Shown: piece by piece, positions 1 to 10,527 of the stretch
Layout of the letters: each line of letters starts with the position of its first letter
Numbering within the stretch: the stretch's first letter is position 1
Assembly: GCA_945865705.1 (NCBI GenBank)
Contig: CAMBEY010000027.1
Location: 1-17,495 of the forward strand
DNA: 17,495 bases
Direction of reading: 5' to 3'
From: Candidatus Sulfopaludibacter sp. SbA3
GTDB taxonomy: Bacteria > Acidobacteriota > Terriglobia > 2-12-FULL-54-10
Made by a program: the position numbers and the translations under genes
Notes under the pieces: generated by a model
What the model saw: only the letters and a program-made list of their open reading frames with translations
Told to the model about the DNA's origin: nothing
Databases searched by the model: none

Positions 1-2103
1 ATTCGCCGCGGTAATTGTCGAGCGGCTGGCGAAGGGCGGCGTACCCGTCGCCGCGACCTGTGCCGCAGCGGCCATGTTGGCGATGTCGTAGAGCAGCCCG
101 AAGCCTCCACGCACGGCCATCTTCGCATCGCCCTTGGGATCCCAGGCAAAGCCAAAGCGCGGCCCGAAGTTCTTTTTGGAATTATTGTGGAACAGTTCGG
201 GTGAAATAATGGTCAGCCGATCACGAGTCACATCAGCAAAGTGCGAGCCGCGGTCATTCTGCTCGTTCACCGATGTGTGCGATTCGTAACGCAGGCCCAG
301 GTTCAGCGTCAGCCGCGGCGTTACCCGCCAGTCATCCTGTAGATAGAACCCCAGCGTGTACCAAGCGTAATGTTTGTAGGTGTTCGAGCCGGGAGTTTCA
401 GAGGCGAATGATTGCGGAATTCCGTTCAGAAAATTAGTAATGTTGGCAAACGCGTATCCTCCCCGGCGCGAAGTGGTCGGCTCGGTGAATACATGATAGC
501 GGTTGATCAGCGTCCCGAATTTCCAGGAATGCGATCCGGCAGCGTAATAGATGTCATTGCTCAGAGTGTAGAGATTCTGATTGAAGACAATCCAGGGAGT
601 CGCTGGACCAATGCCCGTGACGCCGCTGCCGGGCGCAATACTGCCCAGGCCAAAGCCCGTGAGAAATTCCAGATTGGGGTCTTCATATGTCGCCGAATCG
701 AACCGGCCAAACGTGCGGCTGAACGAGGCGCGAACTTGATTGAGCAGGACAGGCGAAAACGTGTGGCTCTCGGCAACGGTCAGGAATTGCCCGCGGCTGT
801 TGCCAAAGCGCGGGAACTCCGGCCAGTTCTCCGCTGAATCGACCAGGGCGTTGTCCGAAATGGTGTAGCGCGTGAACATGGTATCGGTCTCGGAGAAGGA
901 GTGGTCCACGCGAGCTTGGCCGAAGTCCTCGCGAGTCGGCTGCTTGAAAACGTAAATGTACCGACCAACGCCGCTCAGTTGATTGGGATCGCTCGGCAGC
1001 GGCCCGGTGGGCAGCGGATACAGTGCCAGGTAAGGCCGAACCACGGCATTGATCGTGGGAACCAGGCCTCCGTTTTGACGCGCGGCTGCGGTGGGAGTCG
1101 CCAAGACTTTGGTGTCGCCCAGCCGCTCGCGGTTGCCTTCATAGGTGAGGAAGAAGAACGATTTGTCCTTGATCACCGGCCCGCCCACTGCGCCGCCGAA
1201 GTTGTTGCGGCGGAAGGCCGGGATGCGCGGGTCATCATCTTTCACCTTCTTATAGAAGAAGTTGCTGGCATCCAAATTGCTATTGCGCAGGAACTCGAAC
1301 ATCGAGCCGCGGAAGCGATTTGTTCCGCTCTTGGTGGCCACCGTAATCTGGCTACCCATGGTCATGCCGTATTCGGCAGGGAACGAATTGGTGATGACGC
1401 GATATTCCTGAATGCCTTCAATGCCCAGCATCGAGCCGGTTACGCTGACGCCGGTGAGGCCCTCGGCGGAAGCCATGTTCGCGCCGTCAAGTGTCATGAA
1501 GTTCGAGCGAATCGGAGCGCCGTTGCTCGAGAACACCAGCCCCGTGCCTGTGCTGGAGGTGCTGGAAGTCTGTTTATGAACATTGATGCCGGCTTGCAGC
1601 AGGACCAGCTCGTTGAAGTTGCGGCCGTTCAGCGGCAACTCCTGCACGCGCTGCTCATTCACCAGTCCGCCGACCGCGCCGGAGGTGGTTTCGATCAGCG
1701 GCGCTTCCGCCGTGATGGTAACCGCTTCGGCCACCGAGCCGACGGCGAGCGAAAAATTGATCACCGACTCCTGGCCGATGGCCACGACAATATTCTGCCG
1801 GATCTGTCCGGCGAACGCGGGCGCTTCCGCCTTGACGTCGTACCCGCCCACTGGCAGTGCGGGGACTACGTAGCGTCCGGTGCTGCCCGTGACGGTGGAA
1901 CGCACCAAACCGGTGTCGCGGTTGGTGGCGGTGATGGTTACGCCGGGAATGACTGCGCCGCTTGCATCATGCACGCCGCCGGCGATGTTGCCCACAGGCA
2001 ATTGCGCGCGCAACTCGAGCGAGCCGACCAGCAGCATAATTCCCGCCAGCGTCAGAACCGCGCCGGTAGTTCCCCACTTGGCAAATCGTTGCCTCATATT
2101 CAT
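1..2103 (-). CDS. TonB-dependent receptor, Oar-type with carboxypeptidase-regulatory domain (C-terminus outside window)
   Basis: Read by translating the minus strand: 701 open codons from ATG at 2103 to the window edge with no stop, so the 3' end is missing. Residues 1-33 form a signal peptide (hydrophobic stretch about 14-28, then LELRAQ). Residues about 36-120 are a carboxypeptidase-regulatory-like beta-sandwich (GNIAGGVHDASGAVIPGVTI, then TGRYVVPALPVGGYDV). The plug domain follows, with QRVQELPLNGRNFNELVLLQ at 151-170 and EYGMTMGSQITVATKSGTN further on. Outer-membrane barrel strands include NNFGGAVGGPVIKDKSFFFL and LQDDWRVTPRLTLNLGLRYE. This family makes large outer-membrane beta-barrels of about 1,000-1,200 residues that import bulky substrates using TonB energy; Acidobacteria carry many. 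Two in-frame ATGs (2103 and 2097) exist; 2103 is preferred because GAGG lies upstream. The substrate cannot be told from sequence. Confidence 0.9.
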   Translation of the reverse strand, partial: MNMRQRFAKWGTTGAVLTLAGIMLLVGSLELRAQLPVGNIAGGVHDASGAVIPGVTITATNRDTGLVRSTVTGSTGRYVVPALPVGGYDVKAEAPAFAGQIRQNIVVAIGQESVINFSLAVGSVAEAVTITAEAPLIETTSGAVGGLVNEQRVQELPLNGRNFNELVLLQAGINVHKQTSSTSSTGTGLVFSSNGAPIRSNFMTLDGANMASAEGLTGVSVTGSMLGIEGIQEYRVITNSFPAEYGMTMGSQITVATKSGTNRFRGSMFEFLRNSNLDASNFFYKKVKDDDPRIPAFRRNNFGGAVGGPVIKDKSFFFLTYEGNRERLGDTKVLATPTAAARQNGGLVPTINAVVRPYLALYPLPTGPLPSDPNQLSGVGRYIYVFKQPTREDFGQARVDHSFSETDTMFTRYTISDNALVDSAENWPEFPRFGNSRGQFLTVAESHTFSPVLLNQVRASFSRTFGRFDSATYEDPNLEFLTGFGLGSIAPGSGVTGIGPATPWIVFNQNLYTLSNDIYYAAGSHSWKFGTLINRYHVFTEPTTSRRGGYAFANITNFLNGIPQSFASETPGSNTYKHYAWYTLGFYLQDDWRVTPRLTLNLGLRYESHTSVNEQNDRGSHFADVTRDRLTIISPELFHNNSKKNFGPRFGFAWDPKGDAKMAVRGGFGLLYDIANMAAAAQVAATGTPPFASRSTITAAN

Positions 2104-2219
2104 GATTCGTTCCCTCATTTCTTAAGATCGCTGACGTCGGCGCGCCAATTCCGCACGCCCAATGTCGAGCGCCAGTTTCGGCGCACCGCCATTTCGTCCA
2201 GCCTATTCCAATGTCCCTA

Positions 2220-2236
2220 TTTAACTCAATGTTAAA
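2220..2236. promoter_or_regulatory. Perfect inverted repeat in the receptor leader, possible operator
   Basis: TTTAAC-TCAAT-GTTAAA is a perfect 6-bp inverted repeat with a 5-bp spacer, in an AT-rich patch 20-36 bases downstream of the predicted receptor start site. Size and placement fit a dimeric repressor site; no regulator gene is visible nearby. Chance occurrence is possible. Confidence 0.3.
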
Positions 2237-2262
2237 CCCAACCAAACTACTCACTGGACAGG

Positions 2263-2291
2263 ATTTAATCACACCAGGAAGGGCATGTCAA
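2263..2291 (-). promoter_or_regulatory. Predicted promoter of the Oar-type receptor
   Basis: On the minus strand a perfect -35 TTGACA (2286-2291) is followed after 17 bases by TTAAAT (2263-2268), with a TG one base upstream of the -10 (extended -10 form). The predicted start near 2256 would leave a leader of about 150 nt before the ATG at 2103. The -10 matches consensus at only four of six positions. Confidence 0.5.
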
Positions 2292-2347
2292 TAAATTTAG
2301 ATGAATTGAAGGAGAAGGGCTGACGTGATTGGAAATGGTCGCAAAAA

Positions 2348-3949
2348 CTATTCGCCGGAACGGTCGCGAAACTTGCCGGTGAAGGGCTTGGCACCCAGCT
2401 TCAACAGAAGCTCAATTGTCTTCTTCTGCTCACGCCCGGCGCGAAAACGGTCATCGTAGCGGCCACCGGCCAACTGCCGGTAGATAAGACCTTCCGGATC
2501 GCCCATGGCGATGGAAATTGGCGTCTGCCCGTACATGTCTTTGGCGTCAAGGTTCGCGCCCTTGGATGCGAGAAATTCGATCACGGAAGTCCAGCCGAGA
2601 TAGGTTGCCGCGTGCAGCGCGGTACGCCCGTCTTCCTTGGCCGCGTTCACGTCCCCGCCCAGATCAACCGCCACCTTCAGCGCTTCCAGCGCCGCCGCTT
2701 CGCTGCGCATATTGCGATCCGTGCCAAACCCGGCGGCGATCATCACGGGAGAAACATTTTCGGGTGTGGTAATTTTGGGATCGGCGCGACCCTCAACCAG
2801 CACACGCATCGCGGACACATCGGCAGAAGCCGCGGCAAGCATGTACGGTGTAATGCCGATCAGACTCAACTGCGGATGATCGTTGCCGATGGAGCGGGCG
2901 ATGGGCGCGTAATCGTAGGGGGGGAAATTCTTAAGTATCTTCGCGTTGGGATCGGCGCCCTGCACCATCAGCGACTTCACCAGCTCCGGCATATTCTGCT
3001 TGGTCCAGCCGAAGCGGTCGGTATCGGAACGAGTGGCGCCATCAATGGCCTGAATGCCGGCAACCAGCGCGTAGTGCAGCGGGGTAATTCCGTAAGCGTC
3101 GGTCGCCTTAGGATCAGCGCCTTTCTCCAGCAGAAATAGCGCAACTTTCTCATGCCCGCTGTGCGTGGCGACTACCAGCGGTGTGCCGTCTTCCGGCGAA
3201 GCGTCGTCCACTTTGGCCCCGGCCGCGACCAGTATCTGCGCGGATTCGAGTACCCCTTGCTGGGCGGCAAACAACAGCGGTGTAAATCCGCCAGTGGTCT
3301 TCGGAAAGTAAACACCCGGCTCGTAACTGCCGCCAAAGATGTTGGAGCTTTCAATGACGTAAGGCTCGCGATTGGGAATGATTTTCGAGCGGGCATGGAC
3401 GCTTGCGCCACCGTCTACCAATGCGCGCACCACCGCAGGATGCTTTTCCGCCACGGCCCACATCAGAGCGGTCTGGCCTCTTCTCTTCTCGGCGGCGCTA
3501 GTGTCGGCGCCCTTGGCCAGCAATGCCTTTACACCTTCCACAGTGCCGGTGCTGGAGCAGGTCATCAGCGGCGTTTCGCCGGTGATCTGTGCGAGGTTCG
3601 GATTGGCCCCGGCCTTCAGCAGAGTCGCAATCATCGCCGCATTGCGATTGGTGCAGGCCAGCGTAAGTGGAGTAACTCCGTAGTCGTTGGCGGCATTGAC
3701 ATTGGCTCCCGCGCGGATCAGCAAGGCTACCGACTCGGAGTCGTCGTAATGCACGGCCCAGGCCAGCGGCGTCGCGCCATCGGGACGCGCGGCGTTCACG
3801 TCAGCTTTGGCATCGAGTAGCACCTTGATCGCAGTGCGGTCGCCGCGTTCGGTGGCTTCCACCAGACGGAAGTCATCCGCAGCCCCGAACAATCGCTGTG
3901 CGGTGGTGGCCAGGCAGAACAAACTAATTAGGAAGATTCGATTGCGCAT
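2348..3949 (-). CDS. Secreted ankyrin-repeat protein
   Basis: About 533 residues. The start is placed at ATG 3949 because it begins a clear signal peptide (MRNRIFLISLFCLATTAQ, then RLFGAADDF). The frame stays open to a GTG at 4003, but that adds 18 basic residues encoded across a GC hairpin. The mature protein is almost wholly ankyrin repeats, about ten, with typical phrases such as DGATPLAWAVHYDDSESVAL, YGVTPLTLACTNRNAAMIAT, GQTALMWAVAEKHPAVVRAL and DGRTALHAATYLGWTSVIEF. Two insertions break the array, one around PNREPYVIESSNIFGGSYEP and one around DTDRFGWTKQNMPELV. Ankyrin repeats are protein-binding scaffolds. It follows the DUF1552 gene on the same strand (69-bp gap) and is probably the last gene of that operon, so a periplasmic partner role with the DUF1592/DUF1552 proteins is inferred. 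Confidence 0.9.
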   Translation of the reverse strand: MRNRIFLISLFCLATTAQRLFGAADDFRLVEATERGDRTAIKVLLDAKADVNAARPDGATPLAWAVHYDDSESVALLIRAGANVNAANDYGVTPLTLACTNRNAAMIATLLKAGANPNLAQITGETPLMTCSSTGTVEGVKALLAKGADTSAAEKRRGQTALMWAVAEKHPAVVRALVDGGASVHARSKIIPNREPYVIESSNIFGGSYEPGVYFPKTTGGFTPLLFAAQQGVLESAQILVAAGAKVDDASPEDGTPLVVATHSGHEKVALFLLEKGADPKATDAYGITPLHYALVAGIQAIDGATRSDTDRFGWTKQNMPELVKSLMVQGADPNAKILKNFPPYDYAPIARSIGNDHPQLSLIGITPYMLAAASADVSAMRVLVEGRADPKITTPENVSPVMIAAGFGTDRNMRSEAAALEALKVAVDLGGDVNAAKEDGRTALHAATYLGWTSVIEFLASKGANLDAKDMYGQTPISIAMGDPEGLIYRQLAGGRYDDRFRAGREQKKTIELLLKLGAKPFTGKFRDRSGE

Positions 3950-3961
3950 CGTAATAAGAAG

Positions 3962-3980
3962 GCGGGGGGGTGCCCCCCGC
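3962..3980. repeat. GC-rich hairpin between DUF1552 and ankyrin genes
   Basis: Eight-base stem GCGGGGGG (3962-3969) pairing with CCCCCCGC (3973-3980) around a 3-base loop. In the transcript of the minus strand it is followed by CTTCTTATTA, only a weak U-rich tail, so it could be an attenuating terminator, an mRNA-processing or stability hairpin, or a dispersed palindrome. It sits just upstream of the preferred ankyrin-gene start. Confidence 0.5.
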
Positions 3981-4018
3981 GCTTCGGTTCGAAAAGGTTT
4001 CACAGAGTAAATACTTCG

Positions 4019-5389
4019 CTAGACAGTCGTCAAATCCAGTTTGCCGGTGGCGTCGCTGTACTTGCTATCCAGCCAACCATCCACGGAAACGCCGGCGATA
4101 TCCATCACCGACAGCAGGACGTTCGAGAACGGCTGTCCCGGGAAGCGCAGGTGGCGATCACCCTTCAACTTGCCGTGCGCGCCGCCCACCAACATGACCG
4201 GGATGTTGTTGTGGATGTGGAAATTGCCGTCGCTCAAGCCGCTGCCGAACAGCACCAGCGAGTGATCGAGCAGCGACCCATCGCCATCCGGAGTGTTGCG
4301 CAGCCGCTCAATGAAGTGCGCGAACAGCGTTGCCTGGAACAGATCGACTTTTTCGACCAGAGCAATCGTCTCGGGCACTTCCTTATGGTGCGAAAGCGGG
4401 TGATGTCCGTCGCCGATGCCGACCTCGCGGAAGGCGCGGTCGGTCTGTTCGCGGCCCATCATCATGGTGGTGACACGCGTCAGGTCGGATTGGAACGCCA
4501 GCACTTGCAGATCAAACATCAGCTTGGCGTGCTCGGAGTACTTCGCGGGAATGCCAGCGGGCCGCTCCATGGTTGATTTTCCAGCCACAGTGGGCTGACC
4601 CTCGGCGGGCTCATCGGATTTTTCGGCCACCTGAATGCGGCGCTCAATATCGCGTATAGCATCGAGGTACTCGCTCAACTTCGCGCGGTCACCCGATCCG
4701 ATGCCGCCCATCATGCGCGAAACGCCATCGCTAACGGAGTCCAGAATGCTGCGCTCTTTCTGCATACGGCGAGCGCGCGCGGCGGCGTCGGCTGAATCGG
4801 TATCACCATACATCCGCTCGAAGACAGCGCGCGGATTGATCTCCATCGGCAGCGCCGTATTGGGGCCGCGCCAGGAGATGGTGTTCATGTAATAGGCACC
4901 GTAGCTACCGTCGCTAACCGCCATTTCGGGGGCGTCGAGGGCCAGCTCCAGCGAACCGAGCTGCGTTTCCTTGCCCCATTGACGCGCGATCATCTGGTCC
5001 ATCGAAACGCCGAGTTCCCCGCCGGGTTTGGGATGCAATCCCGTAAGGAATGCAGCGGCTGGACGCGCGTGTACGCCGCCAGGCTCGTTGCCCACGGCGT
5101 CGGCAGCCTTGATGTTCAGGCCCGTCAGCACCGTGAGCTGGTCCTTAAAGGGAGCCAGAGGCTGCAAGGTCGGAGAGATTTCAAAACCCACGCCGTCGGT
5201 GCGCGGCGTCCATTTAGACATGATGCGTCCGTTGGGCACAAAGACGGTTGCCACGCGCAAGGGCTTCTTGCCCGTGTCGTTCACAGCGGCCATCGCTGGA
5301 GACATGCTATCCAGCATAGGCAATGCCAAAGCGGCACCCGCTCCACGCAGGAATGTGCGACGGGGAATAGCTTTCTTGAATATCATCAT
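4019..5389 (-). CDS. DUF1552 family Tat-exported protein
   Basis: 456 residues, the usual family size. It begins with a twin-arginine signal (PRRTFLRG at 9-16, hydrophobic stretch to about 25, cleavage near PAMAA at 31-35), so it is exported folded. Conserved DUF1552 blocks are visible: VFVPNGRIMSKW (49-60), FLTGLHPKPGGE (114-125), GDGHHPLSHHKE (326-337), FGSGLSDGNFHIHN (381-394) and a C-terminal GGAHGKLKGDRHLRFPGQPF (402-421). DUF1552 resembles DUF1501 proteins of the sulfatase/alkaline-phosphatase type fold (general knowledge of the family), and the His/Asp-rich blocks may bind metal; no reaction has been firmly assigned to my knowledge. Its ATG (5387-5389) overlaps the stop of the DUF1592 gene as ATGA, indicating translational coupling and probably a joint complex or pathway. 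Confidence 0.93.
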   Translation of the reverse strand: MMIFKKAIPRRTFLRGAGAALALPMLDSMSPAMAAVNDTGKKPLRVATVFVPNGRIMSKWTPRTDGVGFEISPTLQPLAPFKDQLTVLTGLNIKAADAVGNEPGGVHARPAAAFLTGLHPKPGGELGVSMDQMIARQWGKETQLGSLELALDAPEMAVSDGSYGAYYMNTISWRGPNTALPMEINPRAVFERMYGDTDSADAAARARRMQKERSILDSVSDGVSRMMGGIGSGDRAKLSEYLDAIRDIERRIQVAEKSDEPAEGQPTVAGKSTMERPAGIPAKYSEHAKLMFDLQVLAFQSDLTRVTTMMMGREQTDRAFREVGIGDGHHPLSHHKEVPETIALVEKVDLFQATLFAHFIERLRNTPDGDGSLLDHSLVLFGSGLSDGNFHIHNNIPVMLVGGAHGKLKGDRHLRFPGQPFSNVLLSVMDIAGVSVDGWLDSKYSDATGKLDLTTV

Positions 5390-7833
5390 AGCTCTTTCGA
5401 CCTCCTCATCAAGAACGGCTGACTTTTTACAATTCCGGTAATCAAGGCCGACCAGCGGTATCCGCCGGGCTCGGCATCACGCAAAATTTTGCGGACCGAC
5501 GCCATATCATAATACTCCACTCCGCGTCCCAGTGCGTAGGTAAGCATCTTCTCAGTTACGGTGTTCAAGAACTGGCGAGGATTCTTGATCAGCGTCTCGC
5601 GAAACTCCACCGTGCCGTTAATCGGGGTTCCGTCGGGCAGCACGCCGGTGGCGTCAATGGGCGGGTTGCCATCGCCAAACGGACTTTCGGTGCGCCACTT
5701 GCCGATGGGGTCAAAGTTCTCCATGGCGAAGCCGATGGGATCCATCAGCTTGTGGCAGCTAATGCAGGCAGGATTAGCGCGGTGCTGCTCCATCTGCTGC
5801 TTCAAGGTCAGCGCCTTGCCTTCCTTGCTCTTGGGCTGCAGATCGGGAACATTCGGCGGCGGCGGCGGCGGCGGCGTGCCCAGCACATTCTCCAGTACCC
5901 ACTTGCCACGCACCACCGGTGAAGTCCGATTGGCGCGCGACGTCAGCGTCAAAATGCTGCCTTGGCCGAGCAAGCCGCGGCGAGTGTTGAAGGCCGCATC
6001 CGCCAAAGAAACCTTGCGGAAGTGGCTGCCATAGACGTTGGGGATGCCGTAGTGCTTGGCCAGCCGCTCGTTCACATATGTGAAATCGGCGCGCAGCATA
6101 TCCAGAACGGAGCGATCCTCGCGCAGCATATCGGCGAAGAACAGTTCGCTCTCGCGCTCAAACCCTTCGCGCAGATTGTCATCATAATCCGGGAACATGT
6201 CCGGGTCGGGCGAGAGCAACTTTAAGTTGCGCAGGCTCAACCACTGGCCGGCGAAGTTGCTCACCAGTGCCTCGGCCCGGCGATCCGCCATCATGCGCTG
6301 CACCTGGTGGTCGAGCACGGCGGGGTCCTTCAGCTTGCCTTTTTCCGCGAGCGCGATCAACTCTTCATCGGGGATGCTGGACCACAGGAAGAACGAAAGC
6401 CGCGAGGCCAGTTCGACGTCGCTAATCGCGTAGGACTTGCCCGGCACTACTCCAGCGGGGTCCTGCTCGACGCGAAACAGAAATTCAGGGCCAGCCAGAA
6501 TGCGCTGCAAAGCAAGCTGGACACCGGCTTCAAAGCCACCGTCGTTGATGCCATCTTCGTAGAGCTTCATCAACGGATCAATCTCGTCGGCGGCCACGGG
6601 GCGGCGATAAGCACGACGGACCAGCGTGGAGATAACCTTCCGTGCGCAGGGTCCTTGCTCGGCGGCGCTTTTCGGGGCGCAGGTGAAAATCTTTTCGCGA
6701 CTGGCGGTCTCGCCCGAACCTTTGGGCGCAAACGGTCCCGTGATGGTAACCGCGGCCACGGCCGGGTTTCCACCACGAAATTGCCCCAAATCGGCGTAGA
6801 GCAGCGGCGGCGTATACACGCCCTCGGGCTTCGAGTTTTCCATCAAGAATGCGACGCCCACCAGCCGCGTGCCAGCCTTCATCGGGAACCGCGAGACCAG
6901 CGCGTCATCGGCGGAATATTCGTAATCCACTTGCTTGGAGTCACCGCGATAGTCCGGATCGTTGCGCGAAAAAATCGGCCCGGAGCGACCGGAGTATTCG
7001 CCGCCAATCGTGAATAGCTTTACCCGCGCGCCATCCACGCGAACGTCGAGCGGATGCGGATCGCGCAGCCCGCGAATGTAACCGTCGTTGTTGCGGACCA
7101 GCTTGATGCTGACTTCGTACTCGCCATCGAGCGCGAAGTTGTGGCGCACGGCAAGTCCGCCGCGCGAGCCAAACATGAGGTCTTCGCTGGCACGATCTTC
7201 CTGAACCGCCAACAGCGGAATTTCGTAAGTAACGCCGCTGGGCTTCTGCGTGGGATCGCCCACGGCCATGCGGCTGATCTTGCCCGCCGCAAGCATGTAG
7301 CGCTCCATCAGCACAGGAGAAACCGAAAGCACCTCCCCAATGTTATCGAATCCATACTCGATATTATCAGGGGGCAACAACGATGCAGAGTCAATCTCCA
7401 TGGCTAGAAGATCACGGATGGCGTTGGTGTACTCGGCACGGTTCAAACGATGCACGCTGGCGGTTCGCCCAGGATTCGCATTCGCCGTGTGGGCCTTGTC
7501 GAGCGATGATTCCAGATAAGTCGCGAAAGCACTAAGCGCAGCTTTGTCAGGGCGCGGCGCGCCTCCCGGGGGCATTTGTCCGGCACGCAATTTCTTGACG
7601 GCCGTTTCCCAAATCCGCGCGTCGCGGGAGACATCATCAACGTCAGCCTTATCGAGCGACAGGCCAGCCGTGTTGAGCTTTTCGTTATGGCAGGTAACAC
7701 AGTAGCGGCTGACCAGCGCGCGATTCGGCGAAACTGGCGCGGCGGCGACGGGCGGTTGCTGCGCTTGGCTGGATGCGCTCGTAACCAGCACCACCACGAT
7801 CATCGCTACCTGCAAATTCCATCTCATATTCAT
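5386..7833 (-). CDS. DUF1592 family protein with planctomycete-type cytochrome c domain
   Basis: About 815 residues from ATG 7833; the frame is open to ATG 7857, but only 7833 has a ribosome-binding-like AAGG, six bases upstream, and it starts directly before the signal peptide (MNMRWNLQVAMIVVVLVTSA). Domain order (numbered from 7833): planctomycete-type cytochrome c with CVTCH at 45-49 and QMPPGG near 86-91; DUF1587 (VHRLNRAEYTNAIRDLL, 127-143); a beta-rich middle; DUF1595 with a CAP...GPC cysteine pair (385 and 396) and YRRPV; DUF1592 (ELASRLSFFLWSSIPDEELI); DUF1588 with a seven-proline run (654-660) and a second CxxCH, CISCH (690-694); DUF1585 at the C-terminus. The full canonical architecture is present. 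The first CxxCH motif is expected to bind c-type heme in the periplasm and the second may do so. Function is unknown in the family; an oxidative role with the coupled DUF1552 protein is inferred. Confidence 0.93.
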   Translation of the reverse strand: MNMRWNLQVAMIVVVLVTSASSQAQQPPVAAAPVSPNRALVSRYCVTCHNEKLNTAGLSLDKADVDDVSRDARIWETAVKKLRAGQMPPGGAPRPDKAALSAFATYLESSLDKAHTANANPGRTASVHRLNRAEYTNAIRDLLAMEIDSASLLPPDNIEYGFDNIGEVLSVSPVLMERYMLAAGKISRMAVGDPTQKPSGVTYEIPLLAVQEDRASEDLMFGSRGGLAVRHNFALDGEYEVSIKLVRNNDGYIRGLRDPHPLDVRVDGARVKLFTIGGEYSGRSGPIFSRNDPDYRGDSKQVDYEYSADDALVSRFPMKAGTRLVGVAFLMENSKPEGVYTPPLLYADLGQFRGGNPAVAAVTITGPFAPKGSGETASREKIFTCAPKSAAEQGPCARKVISTLVRRAYRRPVAADEIDPLMKLYEDGINDGGFEAGVQLALQRILAGPEFLFRVEQDPAGVVPGKSYAISDVELASRLSFFLWSSIPDEELIALAEKGKLKDPAVLDHQVQRMMADRRAEALVSNFAGQWLSLRNLKLLSPDPDMFPDYDDNLREGFERESELFFADMLREDRSVLDMLRADFTYVNERLAKHYGIPNVYGSHFRKVSLADAAFNTRRGLLGQGSILTLTSRANRTSPVVRGKWVLENVLGTPPPPPPPNVPDLQPKSKEGKALTLKQQMEQHRANPACISCHKLMDPIGFAMENFDPIGKWRTESPFGDGNPPIDATGVLPDGTPINGTVEFRETLIKNPRQFLNTVTEKMLTYALGRGVEYYDMASVRKILRDAEPGGYRWSALITGIVKSQPFLMRRSKEL
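5854..5876. repeat. CGG trinucleotide run encoding the poly-proline stretch
   Basis: Seven tandem CGG units on the plus strand encode seven prolines (CCG) in the DUF1592 protein on the minus strand. Poly-proline before NVP is common in DUF1588 regions, but a pure triplet run is slippage-prone and could vary in length between strains without breaking the frame. Confidence 0.7.
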
Positions 7834-7930
7834 CAACAACCTTCGGCCTTCAGCCATTCAATCGGGGGCATAGTTCAACTCATTGAGCGCACCCGCAGCT
7901 CCAAAAGGAAACAAGTCCTCTTGACTGCCA

Positions 7931-7958
7931 TTTATAGCAGGGAATCGCAACAAGTCAA
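7931..7958 (-). promoter_or_regulatory. Predicted promoter of the DUF1592-DUF1552-ankyrin operon
   Basis: Minus strand: -35 TTGACT (7953-7958), 16-base spacer, -10 TATAAA (7931-7936), with TG one base before the -10 (TGCTATAAA), i.e. an extended -10. The start is predicted near 7924, giving a leader of about 90 nt to the ATG at 7833. It is the best sigma-70-like match on this side of the window. Confidence 0.65.
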
Positions 7959-8100
7959 GCATTGAAATTGAATGATTTAATAGCATCCCCCGCCTTTGGC
8001 GCTGAAAACTTAGCAACTCTATTTTTTTCAATCGGTTGCTGCCATCCACGCGAGCATCTTTCCGGAGTCCTTCTCATGGAAAATTTCGCATACATCGCGG

Positions 8101-10461
<2,361 letters not shown>

Positions 10462-10527
10462 CCTGAGCTAAACAGTTCCAACCAGCAGCACGATCCTACC
10501 AGATTTGGAGTGCCAAAAGAAAAGAGC

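Noticed and set aside
901..2235. Long plus-strand open frame (444 codons)
   Set aside because: Antisense to the TonB receptor, whose minus-strand translation gives clear family motifs; the plus-strand product has the odd composition of a shadow frame in GC-rich DNA.
1967..2272. Minus-strand 101-codon frame
   Set aside because: Overlaps the receptor start in another frame and has no recognisable protein features.
3152..3820. Plus-strand 222-codon frame
   Set aside because: Antisense shadow of the ankyrin repeats; its apparent periodicity comes from the repeats on the other strand.
7858..8100. Short frames between the second TonB receptor and the DUF1592 operon
   Set aside because: No ribosome-binding site or recognisable protein; the stretch is explained by the operon promoter and leader. 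A small CGCC-TTT-GGCG hairpin there lacks a U-tract.
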